Positions 33,631 through 42,093 of a stretch of DNA of 51,817 bases are shown one piece after another. The stretch lies in the NCBI GenBank assembly GCA_043745485.1, contig JAYTSU010000030.1, positions 1-51,817 of the forward strand, written 5' to 3'. A program made the translations under genes and the position numbers. Position 1 is the first letter of the stretch. Each line of letters begins with the position of its first letter. The notes below the pieces were generated by a model. The model was not told where the DNA came from. It worked only from the letters and a program-made list of their open reading frames with translations, and did not search any database. The stretch comes from RYN-417 sp043745485 (GTDB taxonomy: Bacteria > Patescibacteriota > Saccharimonadia > Saccharimonadales > JACDBH01).

Positions 33631-33732
33631 ACGTGCGCTGTATTATAGCTTATGCATTACTTTTTTACTCCTTAAAAAATACATCAATAATACCTTGCGC
33701 AATATATTGCAAACTGCGTACACTTATAGGGT

Positions 33733-34629
33733 ATGTCAGATGTAATTGAATTAACCAATGTTTCCAAAATCTATGGCTTCGGAAATGCCACCACCGTTGC
33801 TTTGGATGAAGTGAATCTGATAGTTAAAAAGGGTGAGTTTGTGGCGATAATGGGAGCTAGTGGCTCAGGTAAGTCTTCCCTACTGAATGTAATTGGGCTG
33901 CTAGACAGACCCACGCATGGAACATATTCGTTGAGCGGGCGCGTTGTATCGCGGTTACGACCAAACCGGCTGGCAAAAGCTCGCCGTGAACACATTGGAT
34001 TTATTTTTCAGTCGTTTAATTTGCTGCCACGCATGACAGCGCTTGATAACGTTGCACTACCCTTAGCATATCGAGGCTTAACCCAGACAAAGCGTCTACG
34101 AATGGCGGGGCAAGCACTGGAAGACGTTGGACTTGGGGAGCGTGAATACTTTTATCCTAAAAATCTGAGTGGCGGCGAAGCACAACGTGTGGCTATTGCT
34201 CGGGCACTTGTGGGCGGTCCAAGCCTTATCATAGCCGATGAACCAACTGGCAACTTAGACAGCATAAATAGCAAGATTGTTTTGGAACTATTAGCTGAGT
34301 TACATGCCAAAGGCAGCACTATATTGATGGTGACGCATAATCCAGAGCTAACCCGCTATGCAACTCGGGTCCTGTATATGCACGATGGTGGGATAATGTT
34401 CGATGAGCAAACAAAGATTGGTGAAGTACCGATGCGTGCCAGAAGTGGTGGTCAGGCCAAGCCAAAAACTGATGAAGAAGAACAACTTGAAGGCGTTTCC
34501 CTTTTTATGACTGCTATTCCAGCTAAAGCTGCTCCAGGACGCAAGCGACTTGTGAAAAAAACTGCGAAGAAGCCAAAGAAATCATCCACTAAGAGAAAGA
34601 ATGTTGCTACAACGAGGGGCAAATCATGA
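33733..34629 (+). CDS. ABC transporter ATP-binding protein, MacB/LolD type, with basic tail
   Basis: A 298-residue ATPase that powers the permease encoded next. Walker A GASGSGKSS, Q-loop FQSFNLLP, signature LSGGEAQRVAIARAL (Glu replaces the usual Gln), Walker B LIIADEPTGNLD and the switch His in MVTHN are present within 1-225. Residues about 230-298 add a lysine-rich tail, in the last 35 residues like a histone tail. The stop overlaps the permease ATG by four bases. TACACT with TTGCGC 18 bases upstream is eight bases before the ATG. Cargo unknown; peptides or lipoproteins are typical. Confidence 0.93.
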   Translation: MSDVIELTNVSKIYGFGNATTVALDEVNLIVKKGEFVAIMGASGSGKSSLLNVIGLLDRPTHGTYSLSGRVVSRLRPNRLAKARREHIGFIFQSFNLLPRMTALDNVALPLAYRGLTQTKRLRMAGQALEDVGLGEREYFYPKNLSGGEAQRVAIARALVGGPSLIIADEPTGNLDSINSKIVLELLAELHAKGSTILMVTHNPELTRYATRVLYMHDGGIMFDEQTKIGEVPMRARSGGQAKPKTDEEEQLEGVSLFMTAIPAKAAPGRKRLVKKTAKKPKKSSTKRKNVATTRGKS

Positions 34630-35861
34630 CTCTCCTTGCAGGCCGTAATGTCCGTATGGCTCTTAAGTCAATTAAAAGTACAAAGTTGCGAAGCATGCTT
34701 ACGATGATGGGGATAATAATTGGTGTTGCCTCAGTTATTACTGCAGTATCTCTTGGAGAAGGTGTTCGTCAACAAATTGCTGGCAGTCTAAAGACAAGCG
34801 CAAAAAATGTCTTGACCGTACGTCCAGGCAGACTGGTAAACAGAGACGCTGCGGGACACGTTATAAGTGCAAATTATCAAGCAGCTCTTGGAACTGCCGC
34901 ACTTACCAACCAGGATCTGCAAGCCGTGATGAAACTAACAAACGTTAAAAGTGCCACCCCACTGAGTACGATATCTGCGCTTGCTACAACCAAAGAAGGT
35001 CGAAAATTTGACAGCACCATTATCGGCACTGGGCCAAATTTTGCAGATATCTCTGGGCAGAAGGTAGCGTATGGTAGCTTCTTTAGCGAGTCTCAGAGCA
35101 AACGTGATGTCGCTATTGTCGGCAAGACAGTTGCCGAGCAACTCTTCCAGGTAAACGTGCCGATTGGCCAAGTTGTCGTACTCAGAGGACATGAATTTAT
35201 TGTCACGGGTGTATTTGATAGCTTTACAGCCAACGCCTATACTGCTGGTGGCGACCTCAATTCTGCCGTATTTATACCCTATGAATCAGCCAAGGCTATC
35301 AGCGGCAATGCAACAAACCTTTATCAAATACTTGTTACGCCCCTTGATGGTGTCAACACGGATGCACTCCGAAAAGAAGTAGTGGCGACACTGGGGGACG
35401 TACATGGTGGCCAGCAGGATTTTACGGTACTTACGCAGGCCGAAACATTGCAACTCACAAGCAAGACTCTTAATTTACTGACTTCTTTTATTGCCGGCAT
35501 AGCAGCAATATCCCTGATTGTTGGCGGGATTGGTATTATGAATATTATGTTTGTCAGTGTTACTGAACGCACCCGTGAAATCGGCGTCCGTAAATCGTTG
35601 GGCGCAACCAACCGCCAGATTTATAGCCAATTTTCCATAGAGGCAACCATCATAAGCGTTGTTGGCGGCATTATTGGTGTATTTGTCGCCCTGCTCGCTA
35701 ATTTTTTCCTTAAGATATTTACGTCACTAACCCCAGTAGCAACCTGGCCAATAGTACTACTGGCCGTTGTAGCCTCAACCATTATCGGCGTAATTTTTGG
35801 TACGGCACCAGCTATAAAAGCCGCCCGCAAAGACCCTATCCAGTCACTTCGTTACGAGTAG
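34626..35861 (+). CDS. ABC transporter permease, MacB/FtsX type
   Basis: A 411-residue permease. An N-terminal membrane segment at about 20-45 is followed by a large periplasmic-type MacB_PCD domain (about 50-265), then three membrane segments near 285-310, 340-360 and 375-395. The FtsX core motif in GIGIMNIMFVSVTERTREIG and VRKSLGATNRQI near 310-335 is clear. No fused MFP partner is present, as expected for Gram-positive-like envelopes. ATGA overlap with the ATPase gene indicates coupled translation. Confidence 0.93.
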   Translation: MTLLAGRNVRMALKSIKSTKLRSMLTMMGIIIGVASVITAVSLGEGVRQQIAGSLKTSAKNVLTVRPGRLVNRDAAGHVISANYQAALGTAALTNQDLQAVMKLTNVKSATPLSTISALATTKEGRKFDSTIIGTGPNFADISGQKVAYGSFFSESQSKRDVAIVGKTVAEQLFQVNVPIGQVVVLRGHEFIVTGVFDSFTANAYTAGGDLNSAVFIPYESAKAISGNATNLYQILVTPLDGVNTDALRKEVVATLGDVHGGQQDFTVLTQAETLQLTSKTLNLLTSFIAGIAAISLIVGGIGIMNIMFVSVTERTREIGVRKSLGATNRQIYSQFSIEATIISVVGGIIGVFVALLANFFLKIFTSLTPVATWPIVLLAVVASTIIGVIFGTAPAIKAARKDPIQSLRYE

Positions 35862-35864
35862 TTT

Positions 35865-36305
35865 TTATTCACTACGTTCTATTTTGCGCTGTTCAGGAGT
35901 CTCATTGGGGCGGGCATAATCATCATCCAATCTCCATGTAGTACCTGCTTCAGGAGTTGAAACCTCTAAAATATCACAGCTTGTAAGCCCCTTGAGTCTA
36001 TGCTTTTGTCCAATTTTTGTACTATATCCGTGGCCAGCCTGAAGCTCTGTTTCAATAAGCTCGCCCTCGTTGTTTTCCCAAATGACAGCTGCTTTTCCAC
36101 TCATCATAAACCAGCTCTCACTCTTCTGATCATGTACCTGCAAGCTCAAACGAGCACCTTCGTTTATATGCAAAACTTTGCCAATATACGGTTCGTTTTC
36201 GCGTACCCAATGCAGTTCATAGCCCCAAGGTTTTTCAACACGCCGAACGTATGGCTCGTTACTGAAACTACTAGGATCATAGTGCGGCACATCCAAATCA
36301 GGCAT
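35865..36305 (-). CDS. Cupin protein, mannose-6-phosphate isomerase type II-like
   Basis: A 146-residue single cupin domain resembling the C-terminal domain of mannose-6-phosphate isomerase/GDP-mannose pyrophosphorylases. RRVEKPWGYELHW is the family opening; the metal-site segments are LSLQVHDQKSESWFMMSGKA and GQKHRLKG. One expected ligand His is placed as in the family (QVHDQKSE). Its start overlaps the preceding sugar isomerase stop by eight bases, so the two likely act in one pathway on mannose/glucose phosphates. Confidence 0.85.
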   Translation of the reverse strand: MPDLDVPHYDPSSFSNEPYVRRVEKPWGYELHWVRENEPYIGKVLHINEGARLSLQVHDQKSESWFMMSGKAAVIWENNEGELIETELQAGHGYSTKIGQKHRLKGLTSCDILEVSTPEAGTTWRLDDDYARPNETPEQRKIERSE

Positions 36306-37347
36306 CTGGGCTCCCTAACTCTTTCTTGAACTTTTCAATAATATCATTATCACCCATATCAATTGGGCTAAGGCCATTTAGTAATGAAAGATACACGCCT
36401 ACAAAATCACCAAGAGTTACAGCCCACAGTAACTGTTCTAACTTTGTAGACCCCTGCACTTCTACGTGGTGCGGCGCAGGCCAACGCCCGCTTAATAGCT
36501 TCTCGCTTAAAGAAAACCGCTTTTTAATTCGATCGTTATCGAATGATGAAAGTAGGTAAATAATACCGTATGGCTTATCGACCGGGTGCGAAGTCCAACC
36601 AGTAAACTCATTGTGGTTAAATTCTGGGAAAGCATACTCCCAGGCTACAGTCTTAGCGTTCTCATTAAAGCCAATCTTCCATTTATGCGCAGCAGGAGCC
36701 ATGAGTGGCCCACCATAAATAACAATCGACTTGCCTGCCAACTCTTGGGCTAATTGCTTAGCCTGGTTCTGGGATGTCGGTATATCTGCCTTCCAGCCCT
36801 CTATAGTACTCTCCAAAAATTTAGCCGCATCTTCGAGTTCTTTAACGGCGTTTTTCTCCGTTAAAACACCAAGCTGCTCACACAATATCGCAAGACCCTT
36901 AAGGCCGTTTATCATGCCATAACGAGGCGGAATAACTTTAGGCAACTCAATAAATGGATAATCTTTAGCCTTAGCAACATCAGCCAGTTTACCGCCCGAA
37001 GCAATTACAACAATAAAAGCCCCTTTAGCTTCTGCTTGCGCTAAAGAAGAAAGTGTTTCTTCGGTATTGCCGGAAACACTCGCAGCAATAAACAAAGTTT
37101 TTTCACTGACATAAGCCGGGATATCATACCCGCGTGAGACTTCAAACGGTACAGAAAAACCTGGCCAGCTCTGGCCAATCAGTGCCCATAGCGCTGAACC
37201 ACCCATGCCCGCATGCACAATATTATCAAATTGCTTGTCAATAACTGGTAGCTCATACTTTTGGTTTAATTGTTGCCATTGCTTGGCTACTGTACCAAGC
37301 GCATCATATGAGTCTTTTTCGTGGATGTATTTCAGGTCATCGAGCAT
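36298..37347 (-). CDS. Bifunctional phosphoglucose/phosphomannose isomerase, SIS domain
   Basis: A 349-residue isomerase interconverting glucose 6-phosphate or mannose 6-phosphate and fructose 6-phosphate. The two SIS domains (about 40-180 and 195-345) carry AGMGGSALWA, SVSGNTEETLS and, in the second, NHNEFTGW, as in archaeal/actinobacterial PGI/PMI. ATG 37345-37347 has AGGAGG six bases upstream. An in-frame extension of 30 codons is not homologous. It is followed by the cupin gene and, nearer groES, a phosphomannomutase. Confidence 0.92.
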   Translation of the reverse strand: MLDDLKYIHEKDSYDALGTVAKQWQQLNQKYELPVIDKQFDNIVHAGMGGSALWALIGQSWPGFSVPFEVSRGYDIPAYVSEKTLFIAASVSGNTEETLSSLAQAEAKGAFIVVIASGGKLADVAKAKDYPFIELPKVIPPRYGMINGLKGLAILCEQLGVLTEKNAVKELEDAAKFLESTIEGWKADIPTSQNQAKQLAQELAGKSIVIYGGPLMAPAAHKWKIGFNENAKTVAWEYAFPEFNHNEFTGWTSHPVDKPYGIIYLLSSFDNDRIKKRFSLSEKLLSGRWPAPHHVEVQGSTKLEQLLWAVTLGDFVGVYLSLLNGLSPIDMGDNDIIEKFKKELGSPDA

Positions 37348-37496
37348 GTTATCCTCCTGATTTTCTGTTATTTTTAACCTCATAACCGTCTCCCGGAGGC
37401 GTTGCCCAACATTCTTAATTGAGGCAACCTTTTTCATATCACGGTTATGCTATATACTATCCATTAAATAGCAAACAAAACAAGGGGGGCCTCTGT

Positions 37497-38015
37497 ATGT
37501 TCGGACAAAATAAGCAAGATGATGATACGGTAGGTCAAGCTGTACCAGTAACTGTAGCAACAACCCCCGTCGATGATTCCAATATGATAACAGCCGCTGC
37601 CGAAGACGAGCTCAACCTGCCTGCTCCAGCCGTTGATGACACTTCAATGAGCCCAGACATGAGCGCGCCAGAATATGTCGAAACTCCTGCCGCACCTACC
37701 AGCTCATTGAGAGAGCCTACTCCTGACGTTGAATTCTCTTCCCCGCCAATTACTATAAGTAACAGTGGTAACATGCAAAATCTTAGTGCGCTTAAACAAG
37801 AAGCTTTACATGAACTTTCACCACTTATAGGCCAACTTGACTTATCGCCAGACGAAAAATACGCAACGGCAAAAATGGTATACGAAGAAACAAATGACCA
37901 GGCACTCTTAAGTGCGGTCTATGATGCAGCCAAAGAGTTACCTGAAGATAAAGCTAAGGCTGAAGCTATTTACGACGTTATTAAAAAAATAAACGAGTTC
38001 AATAGCCAAAGCTAG
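37497..38015 (+). CDS. Acidic hypothetical protein
   Basis: Not recognised. A 172-residue soluble protein: residues 1-90 are disordered, acidic and rich in Pro, Thr and Ala, and residues about 95-170 form a helical domain (ALKQEALHELSPLIGQLDLS, then DEKYATAKMVYEE and AKAEAIYDVIKKINEF). AAGGGGGG lies before the ATG. A TATACT at about 37453 may be its promoter. It ends two bases before the convergent gene at 38017. No membrane segments. Confidence 0.7.
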   Translation: MFGQNKQDDDTVGQAVPVTVATTPVDDSNMITAAAEDELNLPAPAVDDTSMSPDMSAPEYVETPAAPTSSLREPTPDVEFSSPPITISNSGNMQNLSALKQEALHELSPLIGQLDLSPDEKYATAKMVYEETNDQALLSAVYDAAKELPEDKAKAEAIYDVIKKINEFNSQS

Positions 38016-38016
38016 G

Positions 38017-38547
38017 TTAGTTGGTTCGGCGGCGAGCAACAATGTTGTGCAGCAAAGTAAAGCCTAATACTGAAACGACAAATATTAGTACTGTGCTGGT
38101 TGGACCAGTGTTTGTAAGGACTTTTGGAGTTGGTGCAACAGGAGTTGATGCTGTTGGTGCCGCTGGAGTGGTTGCAGGAGCCTGAGTAGTAGGTGTCTTT
38201 GGCATTGTTGGGGCTGGAGCCTGGGGAGCAGGAGCGGTTGTAGTTGGCTTGGTTGCTGTTGAAGAGTTGTCAGAGGTGTTTTTTGAAGTTGAGTCTTTAG
38301 ACTTAGCAATATTGCTACCGGTAATTTTGGTGGTAGACACCCCCGTTTGCTTGTCGGTATGAGCGGCTTTGCGATATATCCATCGTCCGCCAAAAAACAA
38401 GCCGATGAGTACCAGTGCAACGCATGCAATTGAAACTATAGCCAAAAGCCATGCCATACCAGCACGTTCATGCTTTTCGGCTTCATAGTATCTTTCTATC
38501 TCTGGTAAAACTGTTGTGTCTGCTTTTTTACGATTAAAAAACGCCAT
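38017..38547 (-). CDS. Two-TM surface-type protein with Pro/Thr linker and LTNTG-like C-terminus
   Basis: Not recognised by family. The 176-residue protein has a cytoplasmic charged start (1-29), a TM helix near 30-52, a long Ser/Thr/Pro/Ala linker of about 85 residues, then LTNTGP, a second TM helix (about 152-170) and RRRTN at the end. The last part has the layout of a sortase sorting signal (LPxTG-like, hydrophobic, basic), but Pro is missing from the motif and the N-terminus is not a signal peptide. AGTGGAG lies 11 bases before the ATG. Confidence 0.7.
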   Translation of the reverse strand: MAFFNRKKADTTVLPEIERYYEAEKHERAGMAWLLAIVSIACVALVLIGLFFGGRWIYRKAAHTDKQTGVSTTKITGSNIAKSKDSTSKNTSDNSSTATKPTTTAPAPQAPAPTMPKTPTTQAPATTPAAPTASTPVAPTPKVLTNTGPTSTVLIFVVSVLGFTLLHNIVARRRTN

Positions 38548-38623
38548 AGTTACATAAACTCCACTTAAGAAGTATATAATACTACAAACTACAACTTTTT
38601 GCAACTCTATTTTAAGAGTGGTA

Positions 38624-40270
38624 CTACATCCCCATCATGCCGCCGCCCATGCCACTCATATCTGGAGCTGCACCTTTGGGCTCGGGCACGTCAACAATCA
38701 AGGCGCCCATAGTCATAGCGGTCCCTGCAATAGAAGCTGCATTCTGCAAAGCTTCTTTTGTGACGCGAGCTGGATCAACGATGCCAGCGGCCTTCATATC
38801 GACTAATTTGGTTGGGTCATTTACATTAACACCTTGCCCTGGCTTGCCTTTTTTAACAAGCGGTAGCCACTCGTCGGGATTAAGGCCTGCATTTGAAAGC
38901 AGGATGCGGAATGGCTGTTCTAGTGTGTTCTTAAGGATTGTCTTACCTGCTGCTACCGATGCATTTTTATCATCTGTACTGATGCCAGAACTGAGGTTAA
39001 TCAGGGTTACGCCACCACCAGCAACAATACCTTCGCTGAGCGCAGCCTTAACGGCAGCAACGGCGTCATCAACACGGAACTTCTTTTCTTCAATTTCGGT
39101 CTCGGTTGCGCCACCCACCTTAATAACTGCTACTTTGCCACTTAAGGCTGCGCCACGCTTTTCAAGCTGCTCGCGGTCATATTCGCTCTTGGAGCCTGTA
39201 GCTTGTGCACTAATCTGCACAATGCGCTTTTTGAGGCTTGATGCGGCACCTGCACCTTCGATGATGGTTGTCTCATCTTTTGTAACAATAACCTTCCGAG
39301 CAGTCCCAAGCATGCCAAGTTCAACATCTTCGAACGTAATGCCTTGGTCTTCAGAAATAACCGTTCCACCTGTGAGAATTGCAATGTCTTCAAGGATTTC
39401 CTTACGCCTATCACCAAATGACGGTGCCTTGATGGCTATAGTGTTGAACACACCCTTTAAGCGGTTCAAAATGAGTGTTGCCAGTGCTTCGCCTTCGATA
39501 TCCTCAGCTATTAAAACCAGGTCTTTTTTGCCTGCCTGAGCTAACTTTTCTAGTACTGGTAAAAACTCTTGGACTGAGCTGATTTTCTTATCAGTTATTA
39601 GAATGGCCGGCTTGTCGTAGACTGCTTCCATGCGGGTAGAGTCTGTAACCATGTAAGCACTTAAGAAGCCACGATCAAAGGTAAAGCCTTCGACCACTTC
39701 GCTCTCTAATGCTAAACCCTGGCCTTCTTCCACGGTAACAACGCCGTCTTTGCCCACTTTATCAATTACATTGGCAATCAACGCGCCGATTTCGGCGTCG
39801 CCAGCACTTATTGTCGCCACTTCGGCCACACGGTTCTTTTTGCCAGTAATATCCTCACGCATGCCATTAAGCGCTTTAATAGCGTCGGCGGCAGCAGATT
39901 CTAGGCCTTTTCTGAGCAGCATTGGGTTATGCCCGGCAGCAATCAACTTATTTGCCTCGTTCAGAATGTGATAGGTCAAGACAGTGACAGTTGTGGTGCC
40001 GTCACCTGCGACGTCGTTCATCTTGTTGGCTGCTTGTTTAATAAGCTCGGCACCAACTTTGTAGCCTAATGAATCTTCATCTTCTGGCAGATCAATGGCT
40101 TTAGCCACCGTCACGCCGTCGTGCGTAACAGTTGGGTTGCCGTAGCTTTTGCCGATGACAACATTCCTGCCTTTTGGTCCCATCGTTGTTTTGACCGCGC
40201 TATAAAGCATTTCTGCCCCTGCCAGTACCCTTCTGCGGGCTTCGTCATCATAAAATATTCTCTTTGCCAT
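38624..40270 (-). CDS. groEL: 60 kDa chaperonin GroEL
   Basis: GroEL folds proteins in a two-ring ATP-driven cage with GroES. The 548-residue protein matches along its length: TMGPKGRNVVIGKSYG near 30, the ATP site AGDGTTTVTVL near 85, ISAGDAEIGALI and VVEGFTFDRGFLS, and the GGM-rich tail ending MGGGMMGM. It starts 9 bases after groES with a Shine-Dalgarno-like AGGAG and shares the upstream CIRCE-controlled promoter. Confidence 0.98.
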   Translation of the reverse strand: MAKRIFYDDEARRRVLAGAEMLYSAVKTTMGPKGRNVVIGKSYGNPTVTHDGVTVAKAIDLPEDEDSLGYKVGAELIKQAANKMNDVAGDGTTTVTVLTYHILNEANKLIAAGHNPMLLRKGLESAAADAIKALNGMREDITGKKNRVAEVATISAGDAEIGALIANVIDKVGKDGVVTVEEGQGLALESEVVEGFTFDRGFLSAYMVTDSTRMEAVYDKPAILITDKKISSVQEFLPVLEKLAQAGKKDLVLIAEDIEGEALATLILNRLKGVFNTIAIKAPSFGDRRKEILEDIAILTGGTVISEDQGITFEDVELGMLGTARKVIVTKDETTIIEGAGAASSLKKRIVQISAQATGSKSEYDREQLEKRGAALSGKVAVIKVGGATETEIEEKKFRVDDAVAAVKAALSEGIVAGGGVTLINLSSGISTDDKNASVAAGKTILKNTLEQPFRILLSNAGLNPDEWLPLVKKGKPGQGVNVNDPTKLVDMKAAGIVDPARVTKEALQNAASIAGTAMTMGALIVDVPEPKGAAPDMSGMGGGMMGM

Positions 40271-40279
40271 AAATTACTC

Positions 40280-40546
40280 CTATTTAACCGTCGCGAGGAC
40301 GTCTTCTTCTTTAACGATAATGTATTCAACCGTACCGACTTTTACTTCGGTGGGGCTATAAGTTTTATAAATTATTCGGTCGTTGATTTTCAGCTCTTTA
40401 ATAGCTGAACCAACAGCCACAATCTTGGCAATTTTTGGCTTTTCTTTGGCTGCTTCCGGCAAATATAGGCCGCTCATGGTCTTGTTTGACGCTATTTCGG
40501 CAACCGCTACGACATAGTCGGCAAGCGGAGTGATAGGTACACTCAT
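40280..40546 (-). CDS. groES: 10 kDa chaperonin GroES
   Basis: The lid of the GroEL cage, 88 residues. ITPLADYVVAVAEIASNKTM covers the conserved opening strand and the mobile loop (GLYLPEAAKEKP), and KVGTVEYIIVKEEDVLA is the typical ending. The usual YGG-type hydrophobic tripeptide of the mobile loop is GLYL here. GGAGG lies seven to eight bases before the ATG, after a leader of about 90 bases from the CIRCE site. Confidence 0.94.
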   Translation of the reverse strand: MSVPITPLADYVVAVAEIASNKTMSGLYLPEAAKEKPKIAKIVAVGSAIKELKINDRIIYKTYSPTEVKVGTVEYIIVKEEDVLATVK

Positions 40547-40633
40547 AAAATTTTACCTCCGTTTAAAGTAATCCGAATGCTGCGTCTATTGCAGCCTTCA
40601 GCAAATCAGGAACTCTCGTAATGCCCCCGATTT

Positions 40634-40672
40634 CTAGCACTCACTATATACGAGTGCCAACTACCTCGTCAA
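40634..40672 (-). promoter_or_regulatory. CIRCE operator overlapping the groES promoter
   Basis: CTAGCACTC and GAGTGCCAA are separated by nine bases (40634-40660), matching the HrcA-bound CIRCE consensus TTAGCACTC-N9-GAGTGCTAA at eight of nine bases in each arm. The promoter TTGACG (40667-40672, minus strand) and a TATAGT/TATATA -10 within the CIRCE spacer overlap it, so bound HrcA would block RNA polymerase. No hrcA gene is in the window. Confidence 0.9.
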
Positions 40673-40677
40673 GTATC

Positions 40678-42024
40678 TTAAGCAGCTGTGATTAAGGCTT
40701 GGACTTTAGCAACGACGTTATCTAGTCCTTCTAAGCTATTCCACTCGGCATTCATGCGTAAAAGCGGCTCGGTGTTGCTTGGACGGACGTTAAACCAGCC
40801 GTCTACGGAGTTAACCGTAAGCCCGTCAAGCCAATCCTGTTTGGTGTTCGGAAAGGCCTCGGCAATCTTTTTCTGCATTGCCAACTTATCAGCGACTTCA
40901 AAGTTAGTCTCGGGAATAGCAAAATATGATTTGCGGAACGGCTCCGCAAGTTCGGAGAGTTTTTTGCCGCTCAAGCTCATGACATACAGGCCAATAACGG
41001 CCGCTATAAGACCAGAATCCGCCATAAAGTTGTTTTTAAAATAATAATGCCCGCTATGTTCACCAGCAAAAATGGCGCTATGTTTTCGCATATCGCCCTT
41101 GATAAACGAATGCCCTACCCGCGTACGCTGCATAACACCGCCCGAAGCTTCTATGGCTTTCTGAGCTGCCCTTCCGCAAATAGCATTACAAAGTATTGTC
41201 GCGCCCGGATTATCTTTGAGAAAATGCTGCGCCAGGATTGCCGTTAAAACCGTGCCGCTGAGTGCAACCCCGTTTTCATCGATTAAAACTGCCCGGTCGC
41301 CGTCACCGTCAAATGCTATTCCAGCATCAGAACCCGTATCTTTTATAGCTTTTTGCAGATCTACCAAATTCTTAGGCTCCAAGGGGTTGGCAATGTGGTT
41401 TGGAAACGTGCCATCAAGTTCAAAATAGAGTTCAGTCACTTCCCAAGGCACATATGGCTCAAGCTCAGGGAATATTTTGCCGCCCATACCGTTTCCAGCA
41501 TCAACCGCTAGCTTGATAGGTTTCAGCTCTTCGGCATTAATAAAACTCAGTACGTGTTGTATCCAGTCCTCGACAATGTCTTGCTCTTTTAAGCTGCCTC
41601 CTGGCTTGTCAGAGAAAGTTCCTGCCATTGCAGCATCGCGGATTTCATACAGTCCTGACTCTTCTCCGATTGGCTTTGCTTCTTCGCGGCAAAACTTGAT
41701 GCCGTTATATTCGCCCGGGTTATGGCTAGCCGTAATCATTGCCCCGCCAGCGAGGTTTAAATGCCCAACGGCAAAATAAATCATGTCGCTCGTTACTTCG
41801 CCGATGTCAACAACGTCTCGGCCCTGTTTTTTAAGGCCTTCTATAACGCCCGCTGCCAATGCCGCACTATCCGGGCGCATATCCCGCCCAACCGCTACAG
41901 CGCCCTGTTCTGGTAACCAGTGCCCAAAAGCTCGACCAATAATTTCAACCGACTCTGGTGTTAATTCAGTCCCCACTTTTCCGCGAACATCATAAGCTTT
42001 GAAGATATTAGTAAAATCTGTCAT
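40678..42024 (-). CDS. manB: Phosphomannomutase/phosphoglucomutase
   Basis: A 448-residue alpha-D-phosphohexomutase that moves the phosphate between C1 and C6 of mannose or glucose. Catalytic serine loop TASHNPGEYNGIKF near 103, metal loop AFDGDGDRAVLID near 245, sugar-binding GEHSGHYYFKN near 328, and the phosphate-binding RPSNTEPLLRMN near 418 are all present. Its promoter region contains AAGGGAT. It joins the cupin and PGI/PMI enzymes in supplying activated sugars for the envelope. Confidence 0.95.
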   Translation of the reverse strand: MTDFTNIFKAYDVRGKVGTELTPESVEIIGRAFGHWLPEQGAVAVGRDMRPDSAALAAGVIEGLKKQGRDVVDIGEVTSDMIYFAVGHLNLAGGAMITASHNPGEYNGIKFCREEAKPIGEESGLYEIRDAAMAGTFSDKPGGSLKEQDIVEDWIQHVLSFINAEELKPIKLAVDAGNGMGGKIFPELEPYVPWEVTELYFELDGTFPNHIANPLEPKNLVDLQKAIKDTGSDAGIAFDGDGDRAVLIDENGVALSGTVLTAILAQHFLKDNPGATILCNAICGRAAQKAIEASGGVMQRTRVGHSFIKGDMRKHSAIFAGEHSGHYYFKNNFMADSGLIAAVIGLYVMSLSGKKLSELAEPFRKSYFAIPETNFEVADKLAMQKKIAEAFPNTKQDWLDGLTVNSVDGWFNVRPSNTEPLLRMNAEWNSLEGLDNVVAKVQALITAA

Positions 42025-42093
42025 GTAACAATCCCTTTTTAACTAAGTTTTATTGTAGCAGGGAGTATGTCTCAGTTTTTTATTATTTTAAAG

